Source: Segniliparus rugosus ATCC BAA-974
Lineage (GTDB): Bacteria > Actinomycetota > Actinomycetes > Mycobacteriales > Mycobacteriaceae
DNA: 64,000 nucleotides
Direction of reading: 5' to 3'
NCBI RefSeq assembly: GCF_000185725.2
Contig: NZ_KI391953.1
Coordinates: 558,001 to 622,000 of the forward strand
Of this stretch, positions 54,430-63,689 are shown piece by piece. The position numbers were made by a program, and so were the translations under genes. Position 1 is the first letter of the stretch. Each line of letters opens with the position of its first letter. The notes beneath the pieces were generated by a model. It was not told the DNA's origin. It worked only from the letters and a program-made list of their open reading frames with translations, and did no database searches.

Positions 54430-55538
54430 GGACGATGACCGCCCCGGTGATCGAGCGGGTGCGCGAGCGCCTCGCCAGGCGCGGCGGCGTGGTCACCCAC
54501 GAAGTGCTCGCCCAGGCGGTCCGGGCGGAAGCGGGCGGTTTGCTCGGCGACACCGACGTCCTCGAAGCCTTGCGGGCGTTGCGGGTCGAGTTCCTCGGCG
54601 CGGGGCCGCTTGAGGAGCTGCTCGCGGAGCCGGATCTGTGCGACATCCTGGTCAACGGGCCGGACCAAGTCTGGGCCGACCGAGGCCAAGGCCTGGTCCG
54701 CTCCTCGCTCTCCTTCGCCGACGAGGCGGCGGTGCGCCGGTTGGCCTGCCGATTGGCGCTTTCCGCGGGCAGACGCCTCGACGAGGCGCAGCCGTTCGTC
54801 GACGGCAGGCTGCCCGGTTTCGGGCATCGGGGTTGCGACGTGCGATTGCACGCGGTGCTGCCGCCGCTCGCGGTTCGTGGCACGGCAATCGCGCTGCGGG
54901 TGCTCCGCCCCGCCACGCAGCGCCTCGACGAGCTTGTCGCGCGGGGCTCTGTGCGAGCGGAGGCGGCGGAGCTCGCGCGTCGCGCGGTCGCCGAGCGGCA
55001 TTCGTTCTTGGTGACCGGAAGCACCGGGTCGGGCAAGACCACGCTGCTCTCCGCGCTCTTGGCCGAGGTGAGCCCGCAGGAGCGGATCGTGCTGGTGGAG
55101 GATTCGCCGGAGCTCGCCCCGGCGCACCCGCATGTGGTGTCGCTCGTCGCGCGCAAGCCGAACGTCGAGGGCGCGGGCGAGGTCACGGTCCGCGAGCTGG
55201 TGCGGCAGACCCTTCGGATGCGGCCAGACCGAGTCGTCGTCGGCGAGGTGCGCGGAGCCGAGGTCGTTGATCTGCTCTCCGCGCTCAACACCGGGCACGA
55301 CGGAGGGGCCGGCACGGTGCACTGCAATTCCCCGAACGAGCTGCCCGCCAGGCTCGAAGCGCTCGCAGCCATGGGCGGTTTGGACCGTCAAGGCCTGCAT
55401 GGCCAGCTCGAAGCCGCCGTTCGTCTCGTTTTCCACATGCGCAGGGAGCCTTCCGGCGCGCGGACCCTCGCGCAGATCGCGCGCCTCGACCGTCGAGACG
55501 GCGTGGTCGTCGCCCGAGAGCTGTGGTCGGCGCGATGA
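54426..55538 (+). CDS. tadA: TadA/CpaF-type secretion ATPase
   Basis: A 370-aa motor ATPase for Flp-type pilus assembly. It has the N-terminal domain (LEELLAEPDLCDILVNGPDQ), Walker A VTGSTGSGKTTLLSALLAE, Asp box RIVLVEDSPEL, Walker B RMRPDRVVVGEVRGAEVVDL and His box GHDGGAGTVHCNSPNE. The upstream open frame is an alternative-frame shadow of ssd; ATG 54426 overlaps the ssd stop. Hydrolysis drives pilin extraction together with TadB and TadC. Confidence 0.95.
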   Translation: MRTMTAPVIERVRERLARRGGVVTHEVLAQAVRAEAGGLLGDTDVLEALRALRVEFLGAGPLEELLAEPDLCDILVNGPDQVWADRGQGLVRSSLSFADEAAVRRLACRLALSAGRRLDEAQPFVDGRLPGFGHRGCDVRLHAVLPPLAVRGTAIALRVLRPATQRLDELVARGSVRAEAAELARRAVAERHSFLVTGSTGSGKTTLLSALLAEVSPQERIVLVEDSPELAPAHPHVVSLVARKPNVEGAGEVTVRELVRQTLRMRPDRVVVGEVRGAEVVDLLSALNTGHDGGAGTVHCNSPNELPARLEALAAMGGLDRQGLHGQLEAAVRLVFHMRREPSGARTLAQIARLDRRDGVVVARELWSAR

Positions 55539-56383
55539 CAGTCCTTCCGGTGCTGCTGTGCGCGTGCGCGCTCGGGATGTGGCCGTCGGCGGCCTGCGCG
55601 GGCCGAGCGCGCGGGCTCCGGCTCGGTCGGCGCGCGCCTCGCAGGGTCCGCTCGGCTGCGGGTTTCGCGCGCCGTCTCGAACAGATGTGGTGGGTTCCAG
55701 GGGGAGCGCTGCTCCTCGTGCGGCCTTGGCTCGGCTTCGCGGCCCTGCTGATCGCGGCGAGCGCGCGGACAGCGTGGCGCGCCCGTCGCGCCCGTGTCCG
55801 GGAGCGGGAGCACGCGGCTGCGCTGCAGGCCGCGCTGATGGCCGTGGTGGACGAGCTCCGAGTCGGCGCGCATCCGGCCTATGCGTTCGCCTCGGCGGCG
55901 GGCGAGCGCGCTTTGTCCGCGACTCCCGGCGGAAAGGAAGTCGCGCAGACCATGCGGGAAGCAGCCGCTCGGGCCCGCCTCGGCGGCGACGTCGGCGAGG
56001 GGCTGCGCCGCCGGGCTGGCATGGCCCGGCGCGACGGCCTCGACTCCGGCGGGGCGTTGTGGGACCGGCTCGCTGTTTGTTGGGAGCTGTCGCACTGGGA
56101 AGGCGTGCCGATGGCCCAGGTGTTGTTCGCGGCGAGGACGGATGTGGTGGAACGGATCCGGTTCGGCGAACGGACGGACGCGGCGCTCGCGGGCGCGCGT
56201 TCCACGGCGAGGATCCTCTCGGGGCTTCCGGCGCTGTGCGCGCTGTTGGGCGAGGCGGTCGGGGCGAGGCCGGTCCAGGTGCTGCTTTCCGGGCCCGGAT
56301 CGCTCCTGCTGCTGCTCGGATGCGGTTTCGCGTGCGCGGGCGTCGGCTGGTCCAGGCGGATCACATCGGGGGTGGGCCGATGA
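55535..56383 (+). CDS. tadB: TadB-like type II/IV secretion membrane platform protein
   Basis: A 282-aa integral membrane protein with a T2SSF domain (about residues 85–245: LMAVVDELRVGAHPAYAFAS, CWELSHWEGVPMAQVLFAART). N-terminal and C-terminal membrane helices are visible (TVLPVLLCACALGMW; GSLLLLLGCGFACAGVGW). ATG 55535 overlaps the tadA stop as ATGA. With TadC it forms the platform that TadA drives. Confidence 0.88.
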   Translation: MTVLPVLLCACALGMWPSAACAGRARGLRLGRRAPRRVRSAAGFARRLEQMWWVPGGALLLVRPWLGFAALLIAASARTAWRARRARVREREHAAALQAALMAVVDELRVGAHPAYAFASAAGERALSATPGGKEVAQTMREAAARARLGGDVGEGLRRRAGMARRDGLDSGGALWDRLAVCWELSHWEGVPMAQVLFAARTDVVERIRFGERTDAALAGARSTARILSGLPALCALLGEAVGARPVQVLLSGPGSLLLLLGCGFACAGVGWSRRITSGVGR

Positions 56384-56964
56384 TGTGGCTGCTCGCTTGG
56401 GCAGGCGCGGCGGCGAGTCTGGCGCTGGCGCTGCTCGCCGCGCCGGATCCGCAGCTTTGGTTGTCTCGGACGCGCCCGCCCGCCGACGCGCTCGCCCGCT
56501 CCGCTGCGACGGCGAAGCGCCCGGACCCGCTCGCGCTGGCCGCGAGCTGCGACCTTTTCGCGGTCAGCCTCCGAGCTGGTTTGCCGACGCCTGTCGCTCT
56601 GCGGGCTGTGGCGCGCACGGCCCCGGAGCCGTGCGCTTCGGCGTTGGCGAAAGCAGCCCACTCGCTCGCGTTGGGCGCGGAGCCGCAAACGGCTTGGGCG
56701 GAGGCCGAGGAGCTGCCAGCCACAGCGGCGCTCGCGCGAATGGCCAAGCGATCCGCCCGGAGCGGGACCGCGCTGGCGGACGGCCTGGTCGAGCTCGCGA
56801 CGACTGAGCGCGCCGAAGCGCTCGACCGCGCGACAGCCGGTGCGGGCCGGGCCGGGGTGCTGCTCGCCGGCCCGCTCGGACTGTGCTTTCTGCCCGCGTT
56901 CCTCTGTCTGGGCGTGATCCCCGTGATCATCGGCCTGGGCTCGGGGGTGTTCGGGGATGGGTGA
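56380..56964 (+). CDS. tadC: TadC-like platform protein (short)
   Basis: A 194-aa T2SSF-type protein: two helices at the start (MMWLLAWAGAAASLALALLA), a central helical part (CDLFAVSLRAGLPTPVALRA, RMAKRSARSGTALADGLVEL) and a final hydrophobic pair (AGVLLAGPLGLCFLPAFLCL, GVIPVIIGLGSGVF). It is shorter than the usual ~280–310 aa, as in mycobacterial Rv3657c. The ATG overlaps the tadB stop. It partners TadB. Confidence 0.88.
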   Translation: MMWLLAWAGAAASLALALLAAPDPQLWLSRTRPPADALARSAATAKRPDPLALAASCDLFAVSLRAGLPTPVALRAVARTAPEPCASALAKAAHSLALGAEPQTAWAEAEELPATAALARMAKRSARSGTALADGLVELATTERAEALDRATAGAGRAGVLLAGPLGLCFLPAFLCLGVIPVIIGLGSGVFGDG

Positions 56965-57011
56965 TGAGGCTTCCGCTCGAAAGCCGGGCGGACGAGAGGG
57001 AAGGAGGCCGC

Positions 57012-57227
57012 ATGTGGTGGTCGAAACTGAAACAACAAGGGGTCGTGCTGGTCAGTCGGGTGCTCTTGCTCAGCAGGAACGAGGAAGGGATGAGCACCGT
57101 GGAATACGCAATAGGGACAGTGGCCGCCGCCGCGTTCGGGGCGGTCTTGTACACCGTGGTGACCGGCGGCTCCGTGGCCTCGTTCCTGCAAAAGATCATC
57201 GAGAAAGCGCTCACGACCGGGGTGTGA
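57012..57227 (+). CDS. DUF4244 Flp-pilin-like protein
   Basis: A 71-aa small protein in the major-pilin position of the actinobacterial tad locus (Rv3656c-like). It has a basic start (MWWSKLKQQG), NEEGMSTVEYAIGTVAAAAF with the pilin-type Gly/Glu+5 pattern, and one membrane helix continuing to AVLYTVVTGG. A prepilin peptidase would cut before MSTVEY. ATG 57012 is chosen for its strong ribosome site (AAGGAGG); an in-frame ATG at 56964 overlaps tadC and is less likely. The stop overlaps the next GTG. Confidence 0.88.
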   Translation: MWWSKLKQQGVVLVSRVLLLSRNEEGMSTVEYAIGTVAAAAFGAVLYTVVTGGSVASFLQKIIEKALTTGV

Positions 57228-57574
57228 CCCCTCGCTTCCTCGGAAGCGAGGCGGGCATGGTGACCGTGGAGAGCGCGATCGGCCTCGCCTCGATCCTGTT
57301 CGTGCTCTTCGGCTCGGCGCTCGCCTTGCTCGCGGTCGGGGACCACATCCGCTGCGTGGACGCCGCGCGGGAGGCCGCCCGGTTGGCGGCGAGGGGAGAT
57401 CTGGGGCACGCGCGGTCCACCGCGCAGCGGATTGGGCCGCGCGGCGCGGAGATCAGCATTGACGAGGGCGCTGACTCGGTCGTCGCCACCGTGACGTTCA
57501 AGGCCCCGTTGTTGGCCTCGGTCGATCTCGGCGCGCAAGCGGTCGCGGCCATCGAGCCGGTGGCCGGTCCATGA
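57224..57574 (+). CDS. TadE-like minor pilin
   Basis: A 116-aa protein with the TadE-type start EAGMVTVESAIGLASILFVL, where Glu+5 follows the processing point. An N-terminal helix and a small extracytoplasmic domain (HIRCVDAAREAARLAARGDL, VATVTFKAPLLASVDLGAQA) follow. It corresponds to Rv3655c. GTG 57224 overlaps the DUF4244 stop (GTGA), and the stop overlaps the next ATG. It is probably a minor pilin or pseudopilin of the Flp system. Confidence 0.88.
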   Translation: MTPRFLGSEAGMVTVESAIGLASILFVLFGSALALLAVGDHIRCVDAAREAARLAARGDLGHARSTAQRIGPRGAEISIDEGADSVVATVTFKAPLLASVDLGAQAVAAIEPVAGP

Positions 57575-58068
57575 GCTTTTCGTCGCACAGACGGCGATCC
57601 CTTGCGCTGTCCCCCGCTCGGGGATCTCGTGGGCCCCGCCCCCGGCGCACCATGTCGCGGTGCGCCTTGGATCTCGTCCACTTGGCGCAATGGGGGGCCA
57701 GACGGTTGCGGTGCGAACGAGGCTCGGCGACGGTGGTCAGCGCTTTCCTGATTGCGGCGCTCGTCGCGTTCGCCGTTCTGGTCGGTTGGGTCGGAGCCGC
57801 TGTGTCGGCGAGGCACCAGGCGCAGTCGAAGGCGGACCTCGCGGCGTTGGCGGGAGCCTTTCGGGCGTTGGACGGGGAGCGGTCGGCGTGCGAGGCCGCG
57901 CGCGGCCTCGTCGGCCGGTCCTCGGGGCGGCTTGTGTCGTGCCGGCTGGTCGACCTCGACGTCCTCGTCGTCGTCGAGGTCGACGCGGCGGCGGCCGGTT
58001 TCTCGTTCGGTCCGGCGCGGGCGGAGGCTCGCGCCGGACCTGCGACAGAGGCTGGTTCGGGCGGCTGA
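57571..58068 (+). CDS. TadE/TadG-like protein (Rv3654c type) with extra N-terminus
   Basis: A 165-aa protein, last of the tad operon. From about residue 48 it matches the Rv3654c-like pattern: [60 protein letters not shown]. The first ~47 residues are Arg/Pro/Ser-rich ([20 protein letters not shown]) and have no counterpart in the short mycobacterial homologue. Part of them is encoded by a dispersed repeat also seen near 13.3 kb. An internal start would give about 115 aa; ATG 57571 overlaps the TadE stop and is kept. Confidence 0.78.
   Translation: MSFSSHRRRSLALSPARGSRGPRPRRTMSRCALDLVHLAQWGARRLRCERGSATVVSAFLIAALVAFAVLVGWVGAAVSARHQAQSKADLAALAGAFRALDGERSACEAARGLVGRSSGRLVSCRLVDLDVLVVVEVDAAAAGFSFGPARAEARAGPATEAGSGG
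57654..57675. repeat. Second copy of the 13.35-kb dispersed repeat
   Basis: GTCGCGGTGCGCCTTGGATC-type sequence (22 bp) matches 13353–13374 with one mismatch and similar flanks (CGCA before, TCC after). Here it lies inside the 5' part of the last tad gene. Confidence 0.55.
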
Positions 58069-58861
58069 GCCCCGTATGGCGCGAACCAGGGTTCTGCCCC
58101 GCGTCCGTTCCGCCGGACCCCGGAAGCTGCGCGCTCGGATCAGAAGGGCGCGTACCGGCAAGGGATACGGAGCCCAGCATCATGGCCGGCACGAAGCGCT
58201 GCGCGCTGGTCGTCGTCTCCTCGGCGAGCTGCGCCTGTCGCCGAACTGCTGGCCAAACCCGAAGCCGAGACCTGCGCGTACCGCGAAGCGGCGCTGCCCT
58301 TGGCCGAGTCTTGTCCGTTCAAGACGCGCTTCTTGCTCCCGAGCCGGTGCGGAAGCGCCGAGCCCCGCCGGGCTGTTCCAGCTCGCGGAGAACCCTTCGC
58401 AGCTGCCGAAGTCGCAGCTGTTGCCGCCACGGGGAGGCCGGCGTGCTGGACGACGACGGCGACGTGAGCATCCCCGGAGGGACGTGAGCATCCCTGGAGA
58501 GCTGAACCGCCTGGAGTGTTTGCCGGACCAGGCGGTGGCCGAGGCCGGGTTCGCTGTGATCGCCGCAACGGTTCCGGCCTGGCTGTTCCTTCCGTCGAAC
58601 TCAGGGGTCGGCCTCGCGGCCGAGGGATCTGCGGACGGTGGGCTTCCAGACGGTCGGCCTTCGGGCAGCTGTCGGCGAATAAGCCTCGACCTGCGCGCGA
58701 ACAGGGCGGCTGTTGGTGCGCGACAGATCCTCCGACCGGCGCGCCGCTGGCAGCGATTTCAGGACTCCAACGTTCAATGTGGTGTGCTCTCGACGAGATG
58801 TGCTCTACTACTTGAACGAGAACACGCCCGCCCGACGTACCGGCAAGGAGGAATTTCGGCT
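58069..58861. other. Non-coding or decayed stretch between tad operon and cspA
   Basis: In 793 bp no frame reads as a credible protein. The plus-strand frame entering cspA is open but Arg/Pro-rich and of shadow type, and the minus-strand ORF at 58140–58568 has the same character. A tandem 20-bp repeat (58461–58480 and 58481–58500, GACGTGAGCATCCCYGGAG-type) is present. The last ~60 bp is AT-richer and should hold the cspA promoter. It may be remnants of a lost gene. Confidence 0.5.
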
Positions 58862-59095
58862 ATGGCACTGGGAACCGTGCAGTGGTTCGACCCCGAGAAA
58901 GGTTTCGGGTTCATCGCTCCTGACGACGGTTCCGCCGAGGTGTTCGTCCGGTACACCGCCATTGAGGGCAGAGGCTTTCGGAAGTTGGTCGAGAGCCAGA
59001 AAGTGGAGTTCGAGACCGCGCTGATCGGAAAGGATCTGCACGCCACCGCCGTGCGCGCGGTGGAGGAGGCTCCGCTCCCCAACCAGGGACAGTGA
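58862..59095 (+). CDS. cspA: Cold-shock-domain protein
   Basis: A 77-aa single cold-shock domain that binds single-stranded RNA and DNA and keeps mRNA unfolded. It has [20 protein letters not shown] with RNP1 KGFGFI, then [23 protein letters not shown]2 reads VFVRY where the family has VFVHY, so a base-stacking His is Arg. AAGGAGG lies 10 nt before ATG 58862; the upstream open frame is not coding. It precedes topA, as in M. tuberculosis (Rv3648c). Confidence 0.93.
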   Translation: MALGTVQWFDPEKGFGFIAPDDGSAEVFVRYTAIEGRGFRKLVESQKVEFETALIGKDLHATAVRAVEEAPLPNQGQ

Positions 59096-59199
59096 TGTTC
59101 CGGCTAGGCTGGCACGCCAGGTCCGGCTCCGAGACTAAATAAATAGGGTGTGACGACTCGCGGCGCGCGAACGGTGCGCGAACGCATTACTGGGAAGGT

Positions 59200-62037
59200 A
59201 TGGCAACGGTGGCAGCACGGCGCAGCGCCGACGACACGCGCGGCTCGGGGAGCCAGCGCGGCTCCAGCGGCGACGGTCTTCGGCGGTTGGTGATCGTCGA
59301 ATCCCCGACAAAAGCCCGAAAGCTCTCCTCTTTCCTCGGCGGCAATTACGTCGTCGAGTCCTCCCGTGGGCACATCCGCGACTTGCCGAGGGGCACTGCG
59401 GACATCCCGGCGAAATACAAAACGGAACCTTGGGCGCGGCTCGGGGTCAACGTCGAGGCGGACTTCGACCCGCTCTACGTGGTGAGCCCGGAGAAGAAGG
59501 CGACGGTCACCGAGCTGAAAGACAAGCTGAAGACGGTCGACGAGCTTTACCTCGCGACGGACGGCGACCGGGAGGGCGAGGCGATAGCCTGGCACCTCCT
59601 GGAAACGCTCAAGCCCAAGGTGCCGGTGCGCCGGATGGTGTTCCACGAGATCACCGAGCCCGCCATCCTCGCCGCCGCCGCGAACCCCCGCGACCTGGAC
59701 ACCGACCTCGTGGACGCCCAGGAGACCCGGCGCATCCTCGACCGCCTCTACGGCTACGAGGTGAGCCCGGTGCTGTGGAAGAAGGTGATGCCGAGGCTTT
59801 CCGCAGGACGGGTGCAGTCGGTGGCCACGCGCATCATCGTGCAGCGCGAACGCGAGCGCATGGCGTTCCGCTCGGCTTCGTACTGGGATCTGTCGGTCAC
59901 TGTGGCGAGCGATCCGGAGTTCACCGCGAAGCTGGTGGAGCTCGACGGGCTGCGCGTGGCCTCGGGCCGGGATTTCACCCCGCAAGGCGAGCCCGCGAAC
60001 CCCGACCGGGTCCGGATCGTGGGGGAGGCAGAGGCGCGGGCGCTCGCCGAAGCGCTCGTCGGCGCGCAGCTGGACGTCGTGGACGTGGCCGAGAAGCCCT
60101 ACTCGCGCAGGCCGTACCCGCCGTTCATGACCTCGACGTTGCAGCAGGAGGCGAGCCGCAAGCTCCGCTTCTCCACCGACCGGACGATGCGCCTCGCGCA
60201 GCGGCTGTACGAAAACGGCCACATCACCTACATGCGTACCGACTCGGTCACGCTCTCGCAGCAGGCGACCGAGGCCGCCCGCTCGCAGGCGACGGCGTTG
60301 TTCGGGGCGGACGCGGTGCCCAAAGCGCCACGGCAGTACGCGAGCAAGGCGAAGAACGCGCAGGAGGCGCACGAGGCGATCCGCCCCGCAGGAGACTCCT
60401 TCGCCCGTCCTGAGCAGCTGGCGGGGACGCTCGACAGCGACGAGCTGCGGCTGTACGAGCTGATCTGGCGGCGGACGGTCGCCTCGCAGATGGTGGACGC
60501 GCGGGGCACGAGCACCAGTTTGCGGCTGGCGACGACCACGACGGCGAACGGCGCGGCGCGGGATTGCGTGTTCGCGGCCTCGGGCCTGGTCATCACGACG
60601 CAGGGCTTCTTGCGGGCGTACGTGGAGACGGTGGACGAGCTCGCGGGCGGCGAAGCCGACGACGCGCAGCGCCACCTCCCGCAGCTGACGAAGGGCCAGC
60701 ACGTCCCGGCGAGGGAAGCGGCCCCCGCCGAGCACGCCACCTCGCCGCCCGCCCGGTACACCGAGGCTTCGTTGGTGAAAGCGCTCGAAGACCTCGGCAT
60801 CGGCCGCCCGTCCACGTACGCGGCCATCATCGACACGATCCAGGAGCGCGGCTACGTCTACCGCAAGGGCGCTGCGCTGGTGCCAGCCTGGGTCGCGTTC
60901 GCGGTGGTGGGGCTGCTGGAGGCGTACTTCGACCCGCTGGTGGACTACGAGTTCACCGCGCACATGGAGGACGAGCTCGATGCCATCGCGGCGGGACGGG
61001 AGCACCGCACCCCGTGGCTGAACCGGTTCTACTACGGCGACCAGAACGGGCCCGCCCGCTCCGTGGCGCGCGCGGGCGGCCTCAAGCGCCTGGTCGGCGC
61101 GAACGCGGAGACCATTGACGCGCGCGAGGTCAACTCGATCCCGGTGTTCGAGGACTCCGAGGGCCGCCAGATCTGGGTGCGAGTGGGCAGATTCGGCCCG
61201 TACTTGGAGCGGATGGTCAAAGACGACCACGGCGAGCTGGTCTCGCAGCGGGCGAACCTGCATCAGGACCTCACGCCGGACGAGCTGACCCCCGAGGTCG
61301 CGGAGCAGCTGTTCGCGACGCCGAGCGAAGGCAGGCTGTTGGGCTTCGACCCGCAGTCGGGCCACGAGATCGTCGTGAAAGAGGGCAGGTTCGGGCCGTA
61401 CGTGACCGAATTGCTGCCCCCGGCGGTCGAGGCGCAGCAAGAGGAGAAGGCGAAGGCGAAGGGCAAGAAAGCCGCCGCGCCCAAGCCGCGCACGGCCTCG
61501 CTCTTCAAGTCCATGGACCCCGAGCAGGTGACGCTCGACGACGCGGTGCGGCTGCTGTCCCTGCCGAGGACGGTGGGCGTCGACCCGAACACGGACGAGG
61601 AGATCACCGCGCAGAACGGCAAGTTCGGGCCGTACCTCAAACGCGGCACGGACTCGCGCTCGCTCGCGAACGAGGAGCAGCTGTTCACGATCACGCTTCA
61701 GGAGGCGCTCGCGCTGTACGCGGAGCCCAAGCGGCGCGGGGCGCAAGCCGCGGCCGGGCCGCTGCGCGAACTCGGCACGGACCCGGTCAGCGGCGCCGCG
61801 ATGGTGGTCAAGAGCGGTCGGTTCGGCCCCTACGTCACGGACGGGACGACGAACGCCAGCCTGCGCAAGGGCGACGAGGTGGAGACGCTGACCGACGAGC
61901 GGGCTTCGGAGCTGCTCGCGGACCGTCGGGCCGCCGGTCCGGCGAAGAAGCCCGCCTCGCGGCGCGCAGCGCCGAAGTCCGCCGCTACGAAGCGGACGAC
62001 GGCTCGGAAGACGGCTCCGAAGAAGCCGACGAGCTGA
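59200..62037 (+). CDS. topA: DNA topoisomerase I (type IA)
   Basis: Relaxes negatively supercoiled DNA. The 945-aa protein has the Toprim domain (LVIVESPTKARKLSSFLGGN, LYLATDGDREGEAIAWHLLE), the active-site Tyr344 in GHITYMRTDSV, and IGRPSTYAAIIDTIQERGYV. Four C-terminal repeat domains follow in place of zinc fingers, as in mycobacteria (for example VGRFGPYLERM, EGRFGPYVTEL, NGKFGPYLKRG, SGRFGPYVTDG). The Lys/Ala-rich tail (after about residue 905) aids processivity. The last 53 bp overlap the convergent cyclase gene. Confidence 0.97.
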   Translation: MATVAARRSADDTRGSGSQRGSSGDGLRRLVIVESPTKARKLSSFLGGNYVVESSRGHIRDLPRGTADIPAKYKTEPWARLGVNVEADFDPLYVVSPEKKATVTELKDKLKTVDELYLATDGDREGEAIAWHLLETLKPKVPVRRMVFHEITEPAILAAAANPRDLDTDLVDAQETRRILDRLYGYEVSPVLWKKVMPRLSAGRVQSVATRIIVQRERERMAFRSASYWDLSVTVASDPEFTAKLVELDGLRVASGRDFTPQGEPANPDRVRIVGEAEARALAEALVGAQLDVVDVAEKPYSRRPYPPFMTSTLQQEASRKLRFSTDRTMRLAQRLYENGHITYMRTDSVTLSQQATEAARSQATALFGADAVPKAPRQYASKAKNAQEAHEAIRPAGDSFARPEQLAGTLDSDELRLYELIWRRTVASQMVDARGTSTSLRLATTTTANGAARDCVFAASGLVITTQGFLRAYVETVDELAGGEADDAQRHLPQLTKGQHVPAREAAPAEHATSPPARYTEASLVKALEDLGIGRPSTYAAIIDTIQERGYVYRKGAALVPAWVAFAVVGLLEAYFDPLVDYEFTAHMEDELDAIAAGREHRTPWLNRFYYGDQNGPARSVARAGGLKRLVGANAETIDAREVNSIPVFEDSEGRQIWVRVGRFGPYLERMVKDDHGELVSQRANLHQDLTPDELTPEVAEQLFATPSEGRLLGFDPQSGHEIVVKEGRFGPYVTELLPPAVEAQQEEKAKAKGKKAAAPKPRTASLFKSMDPEQVTLDDAVRLLSLPRTVGVDPNTDEEITAQNGKFGPYLKRGTDSRSLANEEQLFTITLQEALALYAEPKRRGAQAAAGPLRELGTDPVSGAAMVVKSGRFGPYVTDGTTNASLRKGDEVETLTDERASELLADRRAAGPAKKPASRRAAPKSAATKRTTARKTAPKKPTS

Positions 62038-63595
62038 TCGGAGGTGCCTCTGCGCGGGCGAGCCGCGTGAGCGCGTCGCGTCCGCGCAGCGAGACCTCTT
62101 CGCCGAGGATCCAGTGCCGCGCTTCCTCCGGGTCGGCGAGCGCCACGGCGCGCGCCGAGGCGAGCAGGTGGCCTGGCTCCGATTTCGCGAGCTCGCACAG
62201 GCGCGAGGCTTCGTTCACCGCGTCCCCGATGACGGTGTACTCCAGGCGCTCGTCCGCCCCGATGTGCCCGGCGACGACGGGCCCTGCGGAGACCCCGATC
62301 CCCACATTGGTCTCGTGCAGCGGCCCGGCGAGCACTTCCTGGAGGACTCGGGCCGCTTTGAGCGCGCGCCCGGCGAAATTTTCCAGCTCGAGCGGGGCCC
62401 CGAAGATCACTAGCGCGGCGTCGCCCTGGAATTTGTTCACATAGCCGCCTTCGGCCCCGACCACGTCCACCACGGCGTGGAAGAACTCGTTGAGCAGCTT
62501 CACCACGCGGGGCGCGCCGAGATGGAAGGCGAGCCGAGTCGAGCCGACCAGGTCGACGAACAAGACGGCGACGAACCGCTCCTCGCCGCCGAGCTGGACG
62601 CCCTCCTCGACCGCGCGCTGCGCGACGTCGGAGCCGACGAACTGGCCGAACAAGGCGCGCAGCCGCTCGCGCTCGCGGATCTGCCGGAGCATGTCGTTGA
62701 AGCCGGATTGCAAAAGGCCCAGCTCGGTGGTGGTGTTCACCTTGACTTGCGCGGTCAAATCGCCCTGCTCCACTTGGCGCATCGCCTCGCGCAGCGCCCG
62801 GACCGGCTCCCCGATGCCGTTGGCGAGCGAGCCCGCGGCGAGCAGGCCGACCGCGATCACGATGGCCGACATGATGAGCACGGGGAACATGAGCTGTTTG
62901 GCGCTGCCGTGCAGGACCCCGAACTCGTATCCCATCGCGAGGCCGAAAATGGCTCCCACAGGCACGCCCGAGCACAGGAGCCACACGACGCGCACCCGCC
63001 GGGAGACCCGGCTGGTGCGCTTGGTGGCGGCTCCGTCGGCGATGGCCTCGCTGATGATGGGCCGCAGCACCTGCTCGGAGCGCAAGTAAATGACCATGCA
63101 GATCACCGCGCCGCCCAGGAACGCCCCGAAACCGCCGATGAGCGCGCGCCGGGGCGAATGCTGGGCGAGGAACACGACGAACATGACCGAGCCGAAGAGC
63201 CATAAGGAGGCCGAGATCCACATCTGCGAAGCCGGCAGGCGCAGCGCCCGGTCCTTGGCGAGCTGCTGGTTCGGCACGCCTCGCCGCCGCCCCTGATGCC
63301 ACATGAGCGTCGGCAAGGCGTGCCGAAGGCCGACGAGGGTGGAGACGGTGGCTCCGAGGGAGAGCAGCGCGAAGAAGAGCAGCTGCGAGCGTCTGTCCCC
63401 GAGGTCGGTGTACCAGACGGAGTCTTCGGGGGGAAGGACGAACTTCAGAAAGCCGAAGACGATGACGGCCCCGAGTATGTTCGCGTAGACGACGTAGAGA
63501 ATGACCAGCGGCCAGCGGGTCCGAGGCAGCCAACGCAGGAATTTGACGATCTCACGAGGGGTGAGCCCCAGCTCGGCGAGTCTGCTCCTGCGCAT
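61985..63595 (-). CDS. Membrane class III adenylate cyclase with HAMP domain (Rv3645-like)
   Basis: A 536-aa cyclase making cAMP. Six membrane helices lie between residues ~28 and 260, a HAMP domain at ~250–305 (NGIGEPVRALREAMRQVEQG), and the catalytic domain at ~335–500. Metal Asp348 (VAVLFVDLVGST) and Asp392 (NKFQGDAALVIF), purine-specifying Lys388 and Asp458, and transition-state Asn461/Arg465 (VIGDAVNEASRL) are all present, so it should be active. In M. tuberculosis Rv3645 is also convergent with topA. ATG 63595 is used. The Ser/Glu-rich tail is encoded in the topA overlap. Confidence 0.93.
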   Translation of the reverse strand: MRRSRLAELGLTPREIVKFLRWLPRTRWPLVILYVVYANILGAVIVFGFLKFVLPPEDSVWYTDLGDRRSQLLFFALLSLGATVSTLVGLRHALPTLMWHQGRRRGVPNQQLAKDRALRLPASQMWISASLWLFGSVMFVVFLAQHSPRRALIGGFGAFLGGAVICMVIYLRSEQVLRPIISEAIADGAATKRTSRVSRRVRVVWLLCSGVPVGAIFGLAMGYEFGVLHGSAKQLMFPVLIMSAIVIAVGLLAAGSLANGIGEPVRALREAMRQVEQGDLTAQVKVNTTTELGLLQSGFNDMLRQIRERERLRALFGQFVGSDVAQRAVEEGVQLGGEERFVAVLFVDLVGSTRLAFHLGAPRVVKLLNEFFHAVVDVVGAEGGYVNKFQGDAALVIFGAPLELENFAGRALKAARVLQEVLAGPLHETNVGIGVSAGPVVAGHIGADERLEYTVIGDAVNEASRLCELAKSEPGHLLASARAVALADPEEARHWILGEEVSLRGRDALTRLARAEAPPISSSASSEPSSEPSSAS

Positions 63596-63689
63596 TCGAC
63601 CACAGTAGCGGATGGACCCCGCTGTGTAACCAGGTCGGCAGGACCGGTTGGAAGATAAGAGCCCAGGTGGCATCGCGTAAACTTCGCGT

